From the NCBI GenBank assembly GCA_012064415.1, contig SSNU01000024.1:446083-510082 (forward strand): a DNA stretch of 64,000 nt. Reading direction: 5' to 3'. Of the stretch, positions 36,291-49,600 are shown piece by piece. This DNA comes from Gyrodactylus bullatarudis (taxonomy: Eukaryota; Platyhelminthes; Monogenea; Gyrodactylidea; Gyrodactylidae). Position numbers and translations under genes: made by a program. The stretch's first letter is position 1. Each line of letters begins with the position of its first letter. Under the pieces are notes generated by a model. The model was given only the letters and a program-made list of their open reading frames with translations. It made no database searches and was not told the origin of the DNA.

Positions 36291-37857
36291 TAGGGCAACC
36301 AAAAAAGGCACTTATTTAAGCTAAAAAAGCAAGAAAAGGCGAATTTTAAATTAAAAAGGCAACTATTTTTCATATTGGTAATATTATATTACTAACATAT
36401 TTAATTCTAATGATGATTCAAAATGATATATTTTTAATCTTTGAAATATTTTTCTCCATTAAAATGATTCATTTGCGAGAAACTTCTCACGACATCCTCG
36501 GAGCTGGGCTGAGCATTGACAAGGAGATCAATTTCTTCTGGATTCAACCGATCAATAATTTCATCGACAATTTTTGATATCGTTAGATTTGAGGCGGTCT
36601 TCGATATAATCTTTGATTCCGGCTGGATCGTCAGAAAACTCAATATCACTTTTCCGATCGTTGCAGTAGGTGATTACAAAAAGTCGAAAAGTTCTATCAT
36701 AAGACGATAACTGTTGTGGATTTGTCTTAAAGAATTATGCAGGGTTTTTTCTTTAACTGCTTTCTTGACTTCAAAATCATCGATGATCGACTTAACTTTC
36801 ACGAGATCGGGTTACAATAGGTCAAGATGGAATTCCAATTTCAAAAAACAAATTTCTTCTTTCTCTGCATTTGATTATTGAAGATTTTACGCTCGATATC
36901 TACTTTTCTACTTCTTCGTAATGCTTCTTTATTTTGTAGTAAATGCGCCAAGCATGTCACATGCTGTTACTTTGTATAGGTAATTTCCAACAGGTTTCCT
37001 GCCTTTGTCATGTAGCGAGTGGCATCGGATAAGAGTAGCAGGAAATTTTCAGGACGAACTTGTAGTTCACGAAGTTTAGCATCAATTAAGCGAATGATTA
37101 ACTTGTGGTCCAACTTTCCTTCTACTTTCGTCACCCGACAAGATATGAAATTGATGGCTCCTTCAACGTACCACCAAGAATATTGACATAGCTTATTTTC
37201 AGGATTTCGGATTCATCTATAATCAAAAAGATCTTCTCTTCTTTGAAAGTGTTGACAAAAAATTCCATTTTCTCGTTGAAGAACTTAGGAACTTAGGCCC
37301 GAGCTTTTTCATTACTTGGAAAAGGGTTACGGATTTCTTCGAAAATATTGCGTAGCTTCTTGCACCGGAGTTTGTGAAGAGGTATTCCAGCTTCTAGGAC
37401 TGCATCGGTTACTTTTTCGAAACGACTTCGATTCAAATTTGATTTTCTGTTGACTCAGATTATCATTCATCAACTGGTCGAGACCTTCTTGATGTTTTTT
37501 TGTCACTCATTGCTGTTTAATAGATTTCAAATCTTTATAGCAGATTTTGCAGAAGACAGTGCCTTTAGATTCTCGGGGGTATGAGGACACTAAAAGACTA
37601 GCCATGGAGAATTAATGATCAATCTTTTGAAAATTTGGCCTTTCTTAGACAATTCGAGTTCTCCTATTTGTTGAAGAACAATTAACAAATTAGATTCTAA
37701 AAACTTGAAAATCATTGGCCTAGATAAGATAAGGCAAAAAATGCAAGTTTATCTTCTAGTAGAAGTTTGTAAGATAATTTTTTTTCCGTTTTTCAAGGTT
37801 TCTGATGATTCTGAATCTCCACTCATAAAAAGCAAAAAAAGGCATTTGGTTGCCCTA
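36291..37857 (-). mobile_element. hAT element with 8-bp target duplication
   Basis: The ends TAGGGCAACCAAA and TTTGGTTGCCCTA are inverted; the 8-bp duplication CTAATAAC lies at 36283-36290 and 37858-37865. Size 1567 bp. It lies immediately upstream (5') of gene C's first recognised exon and may have displaced or lengthened the first intron. Confidence 0.9.
36434..37600 (-). pseudogene. Decayed hAT-type transposase
   Basis: The minus strand contains frame-shifted pieces: FLLLLSDATRYMTKAGNLLE, followed closely by the codons for HVTCLAH, as in the central part of hAT transposases; VFCKICYKDLKS near the N-terminal end suggests a zinc finger; the last open piece (36649-36434) carries KIVDEIIDRLNPEEIDLLV. 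Stops and frame changes are frequent, so it is non-functional. Confidence 0.6.
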
Positions 37858-38289
37858 CTAATAACACATTCAATTCATTTATAATTAAATCATAAGATAT
37901 ATCTAGAGGATAAATAATAGACTTTATTTGCTAATAAAGTTAATTAAACAAATTAAGGATCAAGATCATATTTCTTCAAAAACTAGATTTATATTTATAA
38001 ATCATATTCCCAACTGACTGGCCAATATTATTCGTAATACCAAACAAGAAACTTGTTTTATCATAAACCTCTCTATCAGAATTGATTTTCTAGGGTAGGA
38101 AAGAGCTCTTAGTATTCTCAAAAAAGTGAAAATAAACCTGGAATATGTTTTCTGGAAAAATAGTATAATAAATTTTATCCTTCAACATTTCAATTTCAAT
38201 TTGCTATGTCCGTTAATTCTATGTTTCACATTATTTCTTTTCCTCGCATTAAAAAAGTTGTAAAATGTCATGGAATAACACGAAAAATG

Positions 38290-39900
38290 ATGAGCCATCT
38301 TTGGGGTCCAGAAATTCATTCATAAAATGAAATTAAATTTTTATTAAACAATTTATAAGTTCTGCTTTACATTTTCATATAAAAATAGTTATCATGTACA
38401 AAAATAATAATAATAAGTTTAAGGAAAATAGAAAAGAAGAAGAAAAATATTTTCATGTGTGTACAATAATAATTAAAATAGTTTGTTATAAATCTGTTAT
38501 AATCTAAATCTTATCTATGAAAAAAAAATATATATACTTTGGGAAATTAAGGTTCTTTATCTAATTTCTTCAGAATTCTAGATTTTTCCATTATTATTCA
38601 AAAAAAATGAAAAGAAAAACTTCTGTCACTAATGTTGCATATTCAGATGATTATAATCTCATTATAGAGTATTCTACTATCTTCAAGTCATTTTTTCAAC
38701 CAGTTGATCACTATTCATTCATATTTAATTTTTCCATATCCAAGTCCTAGCAGGGATACAGTTTCTAGCTATTTTTTAGCTTAGAATACAATATTTATTC
38801 GGTAAAATCTTTTGTTGAAATTGAAAAGAGCAATTATGTGATCAGTGATCATTATTGATTACACTTCCTGCTGTGATGAATTAGATCCAACAATTGAGCT
38901 TAGACTTGAGATTTTATTTTTTTATCTAAAAAGGAGACATATTTTCATATATGGGTTAACAGCCTTTAAGTGATCTAGATAAATATAGAATATGAACAAG
39001 TTAGTAAAGTCTCAACATTTCAAAAGTCATAGTTAAATTGTGATTTAATATACTTGTTTAACTCATTACTTCTAGATATATGTACATCTTTCATTGTTAA
39101 GGAGATAAGTAACACATTTTTTTTGGTTTTAGTTAAGGAATCCTGAGTTAATTTCTTTCTTGAATTCAAATAAACTCATTCTTTTTATGATATTTGGTAA
39201 CTTTTCAAATAATTTTTTGCTTCTCGTGAAGATTGCCAGATTTTTGATTTCTCCTTGTATTCTGTATCGATCACGGAGTCCAGGAAGACTTTGAGGAGTG
39301 AGCACTTTTTGATGAGTAGAATGCTTTTGATATCTCTTCGAACCATTATTGATTCGGAAGGTAGACTGAGTTTTTTCCTGTATGGTTCAGACAGTTTAAG
39401 TCGGAAAATTTTGGCATCTTTTTGAAGCTTCATAGACCATTCGGGCTTCTCAGGATTCCAGCATCCTGCACAAAATTCAACTAAACTCATTACTATTGGT
39501 TTTAGGAATAAGGATAACTTTAGCGAATAACATATAACCAGGAATAATATTATAAAGAAATAAGTGTTGAAATATTTTATAATAACTATGAATAAAATTT
39601 ACGTGACTACTTATAAGTATATCGACACTAATCTTATAATAATCTTTAGTGTTTTTATTTTTAAGTTTTCTTAATAATTTGTTAAACTCAGAAAAATAAT
39701 TTCAGGAGATTTTTTCAACACACCTTTAATGTTACATTTAATTTTCTCCCGCTTCAAAGAAAGAAACAATTGATGAACTTCAACTTGATTCTGAGCGAAA
39801 ATCACAACACAAACATTTTGAAGGAGTGAAACTGAAACTAGCAACTTCGTGCAATTTTGAGCACAATAAAAATACCGAAATTCTTTCATAACGGGTTTTG
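38290..39900 (-). repeat. Dispersed repeat with two small open frames of unknown origin
   Basis: Positions 38300-39200 match 530-1400 in reverse orientation. Positions 39540-39640 match 51120-51200 in reverse. Two minus-strand open frames (39889-39671, starting MKEFRYFYCAQNC; 39490-39185, with CAGCWNPEKPEWSMKLQKD) precede the shared 3' region. The order coding-like piece, long 3' UTR, GTAAAGCAGAAC, A-rich end suggests a retroposed transcript or retroelement tail. Family not recognised. Confidence 0.45.
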
Positions 39901-40175
39901 AAATAAATTTGGTAATAACTAGAGCACCTAAAGAGTAGCACCAAAATTGCTAAAAAGTAGCAAAAAGTAGCTAATTCAAATTTTCGAAAAAAATGAGCAA
40001 ATTTGATTGATAACAGGTATAGTATTATCTATCTAGAATTATTGACTGCCAATAAATGCAATCAAACTAGGCTGATTTGAAAAAAATGCAGTACATACGT
40101 ACGCGGTATTGTCAAATGAAATTGACTCAAGTAACACATCCCCGGTTTTACATCCATATATGGACATGGTACATA
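39901..40175. other. Short stretch with hAT-like end
   Basis: AGAGCACCTAAAGAGTAGCA with repeated AAAGTAGC around 39925-39975 resembles a hAT terminus by style only. Nothing else seen. Confidence 0.2.
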
Positions 40176-40888
40176 CAGATAAAACCCCCTGAAAGTAGAA
40201 CAGATTAATATTAATCGGGATAGTATGCTTATTATATAGGGTTTTTTGGGGAGAAGACTAGTGTCGTTTCATTGGTCAGTTCCTATAGACCAATCAGAGT
40301 CGAGTATATATTTTCGTAATTTTCCGAAGTCATTTTGATCTGTAAGATAAATCTTTTTACATGAATGAAAAGAGAATTCTTCGGGCTATCTCAAACATTA
40401 AAAATAATTATCCTAGCATACTGAAAATACTTCTTTATTTAATTTTTTTAGATAATATGAGTAGCACAATTCGAAAGAGCAAAAAAAGTTATGTACATTG
40501 TCAAATCTTCCATAAACCACAATTAAATCGGTAGGAATAGTTTGATTTCGAAGTTATATCCCGATTTGATAGACAAAACGAAGGTTAAAAATCATTTCAA
40601 TCGAAATTCAGAATTCTGATTCCCCTACCCACCCTAATTACGAATAAATCTACCTTGAATACATATTACGTCATGGCTATGACCCCCAATGCATTGATGT
40701 GTGATAAACCCCTTTTTCATTAAAAAAACAATGATTGCATATGATTAATCATGGGGGAATTGGTCTATGATTGGTCTATAGGGACTGACCAATGAAACGA
40801 CACTAGTCTTCTCCCCAAAAAACCCTATATAATAAGCATACTATCCCGATTAATATTAATCTGTTCTACTTTCAGGGGGTTTTATCTG
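40176..40888. mobile_element. TA-flanked foldback MITE
   Basis: The ends CAGATAAAACCCCCTGAAAG and its inverse are flanked by TA (40174-40175, 40889-40890). The arms of about 160 bp include CCAAT motifs (GACCAATGAAACGACACTAG) and CCCTATATAATAAGC. No open transposase. The arms are nearly identical, so insertion is recent. Confidence 0.85.
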
Positions 40889-42524
40889 TATACATCCCTC
40901 ATAGACGGTGTATTGATCAATGAATTCATTATGTTCGAGTGATTCGCGTAGATGTTCAAAAACGTCTGAAAATCCACTTAAATACATAATTTAGAAATAT
41001 GTAAGAAAATATATTTAGAACCAAATGCGCATTTCTCAAAGGATCATCAGTGTTCTCTCTTTGAAAATGATAAAATTCAAGTTTGAATGAAAAATAATAA
41101 TTTACAATTCACAAAGAAATGGTAAAAGTTGAAGAATATAAGGGTCATGAATAGAAATTAGAATATTATGTAAGCTGAAAAAACACCAAAAACTCTTCAA
41201 TAAATAGCAACAGTGAAGAGAAAAAGCTCACATAGGCCATGAAAGTTGAAGATTAAATGAATAATTCTTTTGAACACACAAATTAGGTTTATACATGTTG
41301 ATGAAAAATGTCTCCTTCACCCACACATCTGTGCTGTCATCCCCTGGGTTTTTGTATAAGATGGAAAAATTAGAAATTGAAGCAGCATGGTTTTCCTGTT
41401 TTAGATGTCTGGTCACCGCGGTATCTTTATTGAGGTGATCATGCGATCTTGTTGACAACTTCCTAATAGTACGCCCTATATACGAAGCACCACAGTCACA
41501 CTGAAACTTGTAAATCAATAGAGTCTTTTCTTGAGGGTCAAGTAAATCCTTATGGATTAAACTGAACCCTGTAATTTCTACATGTTGCTTAATCTCTGAG
41601 TTTTGAATAAAATTTTCAATTTTATATTGTCATAATGTTGATCGATGAGATTATTGAGTCTTCTCCTAACATCATTACTAAAACCATCACCTCTGAAGTT
41701 AAGTTTCATGAAAACTTTTGTTTTCTCGCCGTCTCTATTTCTTTCGGTATTTCTTCCGGACTAGCAATCCTTCGTATTCTCTTCCCTAGACCAATTACTA
41801 AGCCAAATTTATGTGAAACTGCACTAAAACTGGCATAATGGAGATATTTGCCATTGTCAGTCTTTTTCTTAAAAATATTTCTTAGAATCGATCCGTCTTT
41901 TCTTCTGGTTAGCTTGACATCTAAAAAACTTAAAACACCGTTAGATTCTCTTTCCATAGTAAATTCAATATTTCTATGAATTGAGTTCATCTTTGTAAAG
42001 AGGTCGTTTACAGATACATCAGGTTTCATTATAATAAGTGTCATCAACATATCTAATGTAAACATCAGTAAAAGAATTCGATAGTTTCAGACATTTTATT
42101 TAGTTCTAACCATCCCAAGAAGATATCTGCTAGAAGAGGACTTAAAGGAGATCCCATTGCTATTCCATCTTTCTGAATGAACACCTTGTTTTGAAATGAC
42201 AAAGAAACATTGGTACAACATATCCTAATAAGATCTGTTATCTCATGTCAAAACCTTCATGTTCATTAATAAAAGATTTTATAATTGTGAGGGTATCTTC
42301 TATAGGTACATTCGGAAATAAAGAACTAATGTCTAATGAAATCATTTCCTTAGATTATATGTTTAAATCTTTTACTCTTTCTACAAAATCAAAAGTATCT
42401 TTAACAACATATTTAGCATAATAAGTGTATATAGGTTTTAAGATATCAATTAACCATTTTGCTAAATTGTGTTGCGGACATGACGACATGTCCAAGATCG
42501 GCCGAATTGGGAAAACTTCAGGTA

Positions 42525-45172
42525 CAGTACGACCTGAGTAGAAGATGTAGAAAAGTGAACCCTCCTCTCTGCCCCTTTTCTAAATTGAATTAAAAATTCC
42601 CTGCCCACTGACAAGTAATAACATTATCATCAGAATGCAGTGAAAAATAAATTTCTCTAAAAAATATACCATCAGATAGAGATTTTTTCCCTGATTCAAA
42701 CGGTCTAATAAACGAGGTTTGTCCGATTTAAGAGGCTTTTGTTAATCCTATTTCAAAATTCCCAATAATGTGAAAAGTTAGAAAAAATTTACTTTTTTTC
42801 TTTTTTGACTTTCTAAATAAAATCAGGGCTTGACCGTTGGTTCCAAAACAAACAAGTGCGTCACACTAGTTGATGCGTGTTTTTACCATATGTTGCACAA
42901 TTTTAACTAAAGATGAATACAATCTCTTCTGATAAGGTGTGAATATCCTAATGCTTCTCGATCTGTTTCTTTTAACACCTAAATTATGGGATTGCGTTAC
43001 CAAATATTTAGCAGATGACAATTTTTATCTTTAAAAACAGACCAATTTCATTGGATGTTTTATACTGCCTGTCTGAGTATTTAAAGACAAGTTGTTTATA
43101 GATCATAAAATTATTCTGATGAAATACGAAAATCGCCTAATTGTATCAAAACTCTCACGTGAAGGTCTTACGAACAAACAAATTTCTGAAAAAACAGGAT
43201 TTTCGTTATCTCACATAAAATACTGTAAACGCAAAGGGTTAACTCGTACCCCGAACCAAATCATGGATGATCACATTCAGGAATTCCTCTATACAATAAA
43301 CAAACCGATCAATTTCCAGGCTCTTCATAAATTTCTCCGTAAGAAAGCTGAAGATCTCAATATAAACCTCACATTCCGTTTCATAAGAAGATTTCTCCAA
43401 TCTCATGAACAGTTCAAGAAACAAATCGTTAGTGAATTAAACATAAGCTATTATACTCCCTTACTAATATTTTTTTAGATATTCAAGAGACAAAAATATA
43501 CGTTGGAGAAAAAGTTAGAATTAATCGATCGTTGTGAAATGGAATTTTATCAAAGTGTTGCTCATGACCAATGTGTTCCTGAAGACTGTCTTTTGAAATG
43601 GATTGCAAACAAACGAAAACTAAGAAATTTCGTTGTAGAGAATAAAGGTCACAATAAATACCATAAAGTTCCTGCGCTTAAATACGGTTATCTAGACAAT
43701 AAAGCAGTTGAAATAATCAGTTCATGGCGACGAAACAAATTGCCAATAAGAATTTGTAATGTTCAAGCAGAGGTTAGAAATATTTCCGATGCCTATAACT
43801 TTGGATGTTCAGTAAGCAATGGATGGGCAGAAAGCTTCCAGAAGCGTCATAAATTTTCTCTATACAGAATGTATGGGGAAGGTGGTGATATAAATTGGCT
43901 GAGTATTGAAAACTGGATTCTCGATAATTCAGACATCCTTAATTCATATGAAGAAAAAGACATTTTCAATGTTGACGAAACTTCTATGTTTTTTCAAGAC
44001 AGAGGAAATTTAACTCTTGATGTAAGCTCACGGTGTTGTCGTGGAACGAAAATTTCTAAGAATAGGCTTACTGTAGTAGCATGTTGTAGCATGGCTGGTG
44101 AAATTTATCCTCCACTAGTAATTGGTGAGTTTAAGCCCTGATAACTTTTTTTAAATCGTTGAAATATATTTTTATATAGGTCATTCTAAAAAACCAAGAT
44201 GTTTTCAACAAGAAATTCCCCAACATTACAGAGGGAATAAAAATGCATGGAATAATGGAGATCTATTTCAAGAATGGCTAAATAATTTCGGAAACACATA
44301 CAGAAACAGAAATATTCTTCTCCTTGCAGATAACGTATCTTTTCACAAAGTTCCTAATCCTCCAGCTAATGTAAGGCTTCTGTTCCTGCCCCCTAATGCA
44401 ACTTCTGTATGTCAACCATTAGATCAGGGAATAATATGGAGTTTCAAGTCAAAAGTTTCCAGAGAAATTCGCGCTAGGACGTTCCCTCCAGATGTAAGAA
44501 ATGCGTACAGCATGATACAGAGGTCTTTTGAGAATGTCTCTAAAACCACAATCAGAAATTGTTTCAAAGTTTCAAAGATATGGAATACGAACCAACTTCC
44601 AAACCAAGAAATAAATATAACTATTTAAGAAAAATTGAATATATTTTTAGAAGCTCAATTAGATTACTCTAAGTCAGTGTCAAAAGTAAAGACTATATAT
44701 TTCAGGAACAACTAGGGTGTTAAAAAAGAAACAGATCGAGAAGCATTAGGATATTCACACCTTATCAGAAGAGATTGTATTCATCTTTAGTTAAAATTGT
44801 GCAACATATGGTAAAAACACGCATCAACTAGTGTGACGCACTTGTTTGTTTTGGAACCAACGGTCAAGCCCTGATTTTATTTAGAAAGTCAAAAAAGAAA
44901 AAAAGTAAATTTTTTCTAACTTTTCACATTATTGGGAATTTTGAAATAGGATTAACAAAAGCCTCTTAAATCGGACAAACCTCGTTTATTAGACCGTTTG
45001 AATCAGGGAAAAAATCTCTATCTGATGGTATATTTTTTAGAGAAATTTATTTTTCACTGCATTCTGATGATAATGTTATTACTTGTCAGTGGGCAGGGAA
45101 TTTTTAATTCAATTTAGAAAAGGGGCAGAGAGGAGGGTTCACTTTTCTACATCTTCTACTCAGGTCGTACTG
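42525..45172 (+). mobile_element. Complete pogo-type transposon with about 450-bp inverted repeats
   Basis: The ends CAGTACGACCTGAGTAGAAG and its inverse lie between TA dinucleotides (42523-42524, 45173-45174). The inverted repeats run from 42525 to about 42980 and from about 44720 to 45172 and look almost identical. It contains one open transposase gene. It is inserted in the reverse-transcriptase part of a Penelope-like element. Confidence 0.92.
43119..44628 (+). CDS. pogo-type transposase with extra N-terminal helix-turn-helix, apparently intact
   Basis: Three exons, 43119-43427, 43479-44124 and 44180-44628, joined by 51- and 55-nt GT-AG introns (GTTAGT...TTTTTTTAG; GTGAGT...TATATAG), give 467 residues without a stop; total length is divisible by three. 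Exon 1 holds a helix-turn-helix of Tc1-like look (SREGLTNKQISEKTGFSLSH). Exon 2 starts with the CENP-B-type DNA-binding region (KRQKYTLEKKLELIDRCE) and a second such domain (NGWAESFQKRHKF), then NVDETSMF with the first catalytic Asp. Exon 3 has LLLADNVSFHK (second Asp) and PPNATSVCQPLDQG (third Asp), 30 residues apart (DD30D). A TTG-initiated longer N-terminus is possible, but ATG at 43119 is preferred. With near-perfect inverted repeats the element may be recently active. Confidence 0.88.
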
Positions 45173-45330
45173 TATATCATTATCAATTATCTTATGCGTT
45201 TTAGGATGTAAATACAACCTAGACATCCTAGTGTGTTTCTTAGCAATAAAACTTGGATTGCGGAGTTTATATACTCCATTTTTACTTTTTACAATAAGAA
45301 AACTCTTAGTTTAACATTAGTTTAAAAATA

Positions 45331-46674
45331 AACTAAAAATAGATTTTTTTTAGTTCAAGAATTTTAAGATTAGTGCTCCAAAAATAATATATTTTTTTCT
45401 GAAATAGCTCTTATACTTTCGTTCTGAAACTAAGAAAAATCGATTAAATTTTATGTCTATGTATCTTTACATATTTTTCATATTTCACTTTCATCAGAAA
45501 ATTGTTCTTACTCTCAAAGTTACTTTCTATTCAAAGTTCATTTATGTTATCGAAATTTCTATTGACTGATCTGTTTCTTAATCTGTGTTTGAAGTATTTC
45601 TTACAAGCCTCTTATTCTAAACAATGTTTGCTGTATTAGTTCCTAATTTTCTTTATTTCTCATTTCTAACACACTTATTCTGGCAACATAAATTGAAAAA
45701 ATTGCCGATGTTTAAAATTTCAATTTTGATTGGCCAATAAGTTCTGAAAGAATAATCTAGATAAAAAGAGAGATATTAACCTTCTCTCCTATATCTATAT
45801 ATTGGATTTTTTCGCATTTTAAATAACCATAAACTATTGAGGTGAATAGCTCAGATAGTATTTAATATAAATTTAATTTTTCATTTGGATAAGATAACAC
45901 ATTACTTGCCAATAATCTATAAATATTTCAAGAATCTACTTGATAAGAATTCCCATGATGAAATTTAGAATTATTATTTGAAAGTTCTCATATTGAGTAT
46001 TTTAGATTAAATAAATCGAACCAAATTTTTAGCAAGATTTTATAGTCAAAGCTCTATTCATTCATCTGCGTCTATTTATCAATAAATTAACGGTAAAATT
46101 TATCAAACAAAAATAAATTGAAATTATATTGGTAGTAACTTTAAAGATTATTTATTATTTAATGTGTTGAGATGAATTAAAATGCTGTTGGCTGGCTATG
46201 CAAGCTCTGAGAGCGCGTTATGAAAGTCGAAAGTGTGAGTAATAAGCACTTAATTTCAGATATAATCCTCAATTTCTTAAACGGCAGATTTCTTGACATT
46301 TCCAACCTTTAAAGAATAAATACTGCGAATATATTTTACTCATGCTTATGTTTAAACACAAGAATAGCGTTTACTCCTCACACTTTTGGACTTCATTTTA
46401 CTTTGGTAAAAATATTTACTTGTGTCTGAGTGAAAGAAACTAATTTGAACTGACTTTCTATCGAATCTGAAAAAAACGGTTCAGACTTTTTAATCGAAAT
46501 ATTTATCCTAAATGTGTTTTCTGTTACATTGTATTCAATTGGTTAAAAAAAATTCTACATGTAATCATACAAACTCTTCTCTCAAGATTTGCATTCTGGA
46601 AAATAAGGATTCAAAGTTTCAAAAATATCTTAATATCAAAACTATTACAAATCTATAAAAGTTATTTGACTTAC
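45331..46674. other. AT-rich stretch without identifiable gene
   Basis: No convincing micro-exon apart from a weak 6-nt candidate at 46420-46425. A CCAAT motif (GATTGGCCAATAAG at 45729) followed by CTATATCTATATATTGG at 45793 could be a promoter or an element end. Confidence 0.25.
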
Positions 46675-49600
46675 TCATCAGGGTCCACTCCAGAACTTAA
46701 AAAATAATCAAGAATAAAACAATATTCATTTATCCTGAAAAACTTACCTCTCCAAAGCAATTCTTTGTCAAAGCATCACTGGAAAATATTTAGAAAAGAA
46801 GAAATCTTATTCTCTAAAAGAGACCACTAGTTCTAAATAGCTTCAAAGATTTTGATCAATCTACTCAATCAAAAGAGGAATCAAATTTCTTTGTCTTATT
46901 CAATGAATTATTATTGAGAACTATTTGAACCAAAATTATATGGAGTTATTGCTAAATGGAATGCTTTGAATATCAATTAGATCCTTACGCCTGTATCCTC
47001 TGCATGATTCTTGTACCAAATAATATACAAGTTGATTATGTATTACTTTGTAAGTTCTTCTCTTTCTTTTCTGTGAATCGAACAGTAATTAGATTAGTGT
47101 CATCTTGAATTAAATTTTTATATTCTTAAATTATGCAAAATTATGAGATTAAAATGTACCTATTTGAGTTAATGTTAAAGAAAATGTAGATGTTATACAA
47201 GAGATAAATTTGAATTATACTAACTCTTTTTTAATTTCTTCTTCAAGACTTTTTTCATTAATGAATATGACAGCTTTGTTTAGAAAACCAAATTTATATT
47301 TGGTAGAGGCTAGCTAAGTAACTTACTTTTTATGATCACTATGAAAAATCAATGAATTTGATAAATAAAATTGAACTTCATAAGATTTACACTTACTGAC
47401 CAAGACTATAAAAAAATTTTAATATACCATATTTCAATCCTTAATAGAAATTTATAATTAATTTATCGAAACTATAATTAGTATTAACCATTGAAATTAT
47501 TTTGAGCTAGACTTACCAATGTATTAACCTTGATATCAAAGTGCATTAATACAGTATTATTGGGCTTTCTAAATGAATAAAATCGCTAGAATTTTTTTAT
47601 CAACTTTTACTGAGTTTCTCATTGACTACTAGAGAAAGTTTGAGTTTTTGAAAAATTATATTACCAATGGGAAGTTTCTCTTAGCATTTTATTTAGCGAA
47701 CATACTTTTTGAGGAATCTATTGTCGAAGTCATGCGTTTTACATAAAAAATGAATTTAAATTTTGAAGATATCAAAATTTCTAAAATAAATTAATCTTTT
47801 CAATTTTGAATTTTGTTTTTCCTTTACTTGATTTATTTACTGGAGGATGAAAAACTTTTTGGGTCCAAACTTGTTCAAAAATTTCTAATGAAAATTTCAA
47901 GTAAGAATTCAAATTCAAATTATTTTCTTAAGATTATTTTGAAATCTTACTGAATCTTATTTTTTCTGTGGAATGTTTAACAAAAATCAATTTTTCATGC
48001 AGAACTGTTCAGTTAATTCAAATCTCTCTTCAACTTGATAAATTCAAATGTGACGTTTTATTCTGTTGGGATCCATTTCTTACAATGTATCAATAGCTCT
48101 TTGAATTCAATTAGTTTGATTTTAATTTCATGCCACAAACTCTCTAACAACTTCTATCAACCTATAAATAAAAATGATTGAGAGTTTATTATTCCAGGAA
48201 TTATTCTAACCTTTCTACCCCAAAGCAGTACTAGTTAAGCCTTACATGTGCGAAAGCCACGATTAATTCTATCTTATCCCATGCAACAGGTGAATGCTTA
48301 GTAGGTGATTGCTGAATTGGATGTCGATTCCGCAAGGATCGGTTCTGACAGCTACTGCAGACAAAGTATAAGTTACAAGTTCCCAAAGACTGAGGATAAT
48401 ATTATCAATGGAAAGACCTTCGATTCTATACAGATATGAAATACACTTGTTCAATCGGAGATATTTTAAACACTTAATCATACAAAGAAAACTCTTGATA
48501 CTGAGTTTAAAAAAGAATTTTTAAAAATTATAACTTTTAACTACCTACGAGATGAATAATCTATTTAATGTTTATGTAGATAAAATATGTATTGTTTAAT
48601 AAATATTATTATTATTATGTTTGACATTGATTGGGATTTGAAATAAATTACTCTTTAATAGCGGTATCTAATCTAGAGTAGGAAGTTAAGTTATTGCAAA
48701 TAAGCAATCATAGGCTATGATTTTGGTGAATAGGATTAACATACAATTTATTACGACTTTATAGAATGTATTATCGATATATCTTGATGAATAGAAGAAA
48801 TTTCTTTTAGTTTAATTTAAATAATCCATAGATAATCAATTATACGGTAGATTGAAATATACAACCAAATATATATTTAACGATTTACTTGCCCCCATCT
48901 GTTGAACTAAATTTTTCAAATATAATTAATTGTATTAAGAAGTATTCTATACAATTGCTTTAAAAATAAAATTTTACAAAGCTCAGTAGTCGCAAAACGA
49001 TCACTAAAGTCAATCTTTAATATTTTTAGGATCTTTTCGTCAACATTGTAAACTAACTCATGATGATCCCTAAAATGATTTTTTTAATTAATCTTGATTT
49101 TCTTGATATTATATATTCTGATAATTTATCAATCTTCGGTTTTATTAAAAATAATATAAATTATATAAAATAATATATTTTACTTTTTTCCCCTAAAAGA
49201 GAAAGTTTTTATCAGAAGAATCTTCAAAAAAAGTAAAAATAACCAATAAGTCATACATTAAAAAATAATCAACTAACATTTATATGATATATTATGTCAA
49301 AAAGGTATCAAAGAATATACACTATTCAATGACGAAAGAATCCGGTAATTCTTCTAAAAAATATCAAGGCATTTTTGATTACTACTTTTAACAGGAAATT
49401 ATTGTATTGAAAATTTGCTTGCAAAAATGATATTATTTCAACAGCAAAAATTCTATATGATTTTTTTTCTATTTAAAATGGATTTTCTGATCTATTTTTT
49501 TTCATTATATACATAGAAATGATTAAATTAAATATAAGCGTTTTATTTATGCATTTTTAAAAAAAATCAGTTATTTCCATTATTTCATGACGATATCCTG

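Larger units (their letters stand above)
40893..45330 (-). mobile_element. Penelope-like retroelement, disabled and split by a pogo insertion
   Basis: On the minus strand, from 42520 down: LAKWLIDILKP and MISLDISSLFPNVPIEDT (reverse transcriptase), MGSPLSPLLADIFLGW, RYVDDT (catalytic YVDD), SFLDVKLTRRKDGS, GLGKRIRRIAS, then a GIY-YIG endonuclease: FQCDCGASYIGRTIRKLSTR and the downstream RSHDHLNKDTAVTRHL. The 3' UTR runs from 41227 to about 40893. Several stops and frame changes (for example near 42060 and 42340) disable it. Coding-like sequence resumes weakly at 45175-45330 beyond the pogo insertion. Confidence 0.85.
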
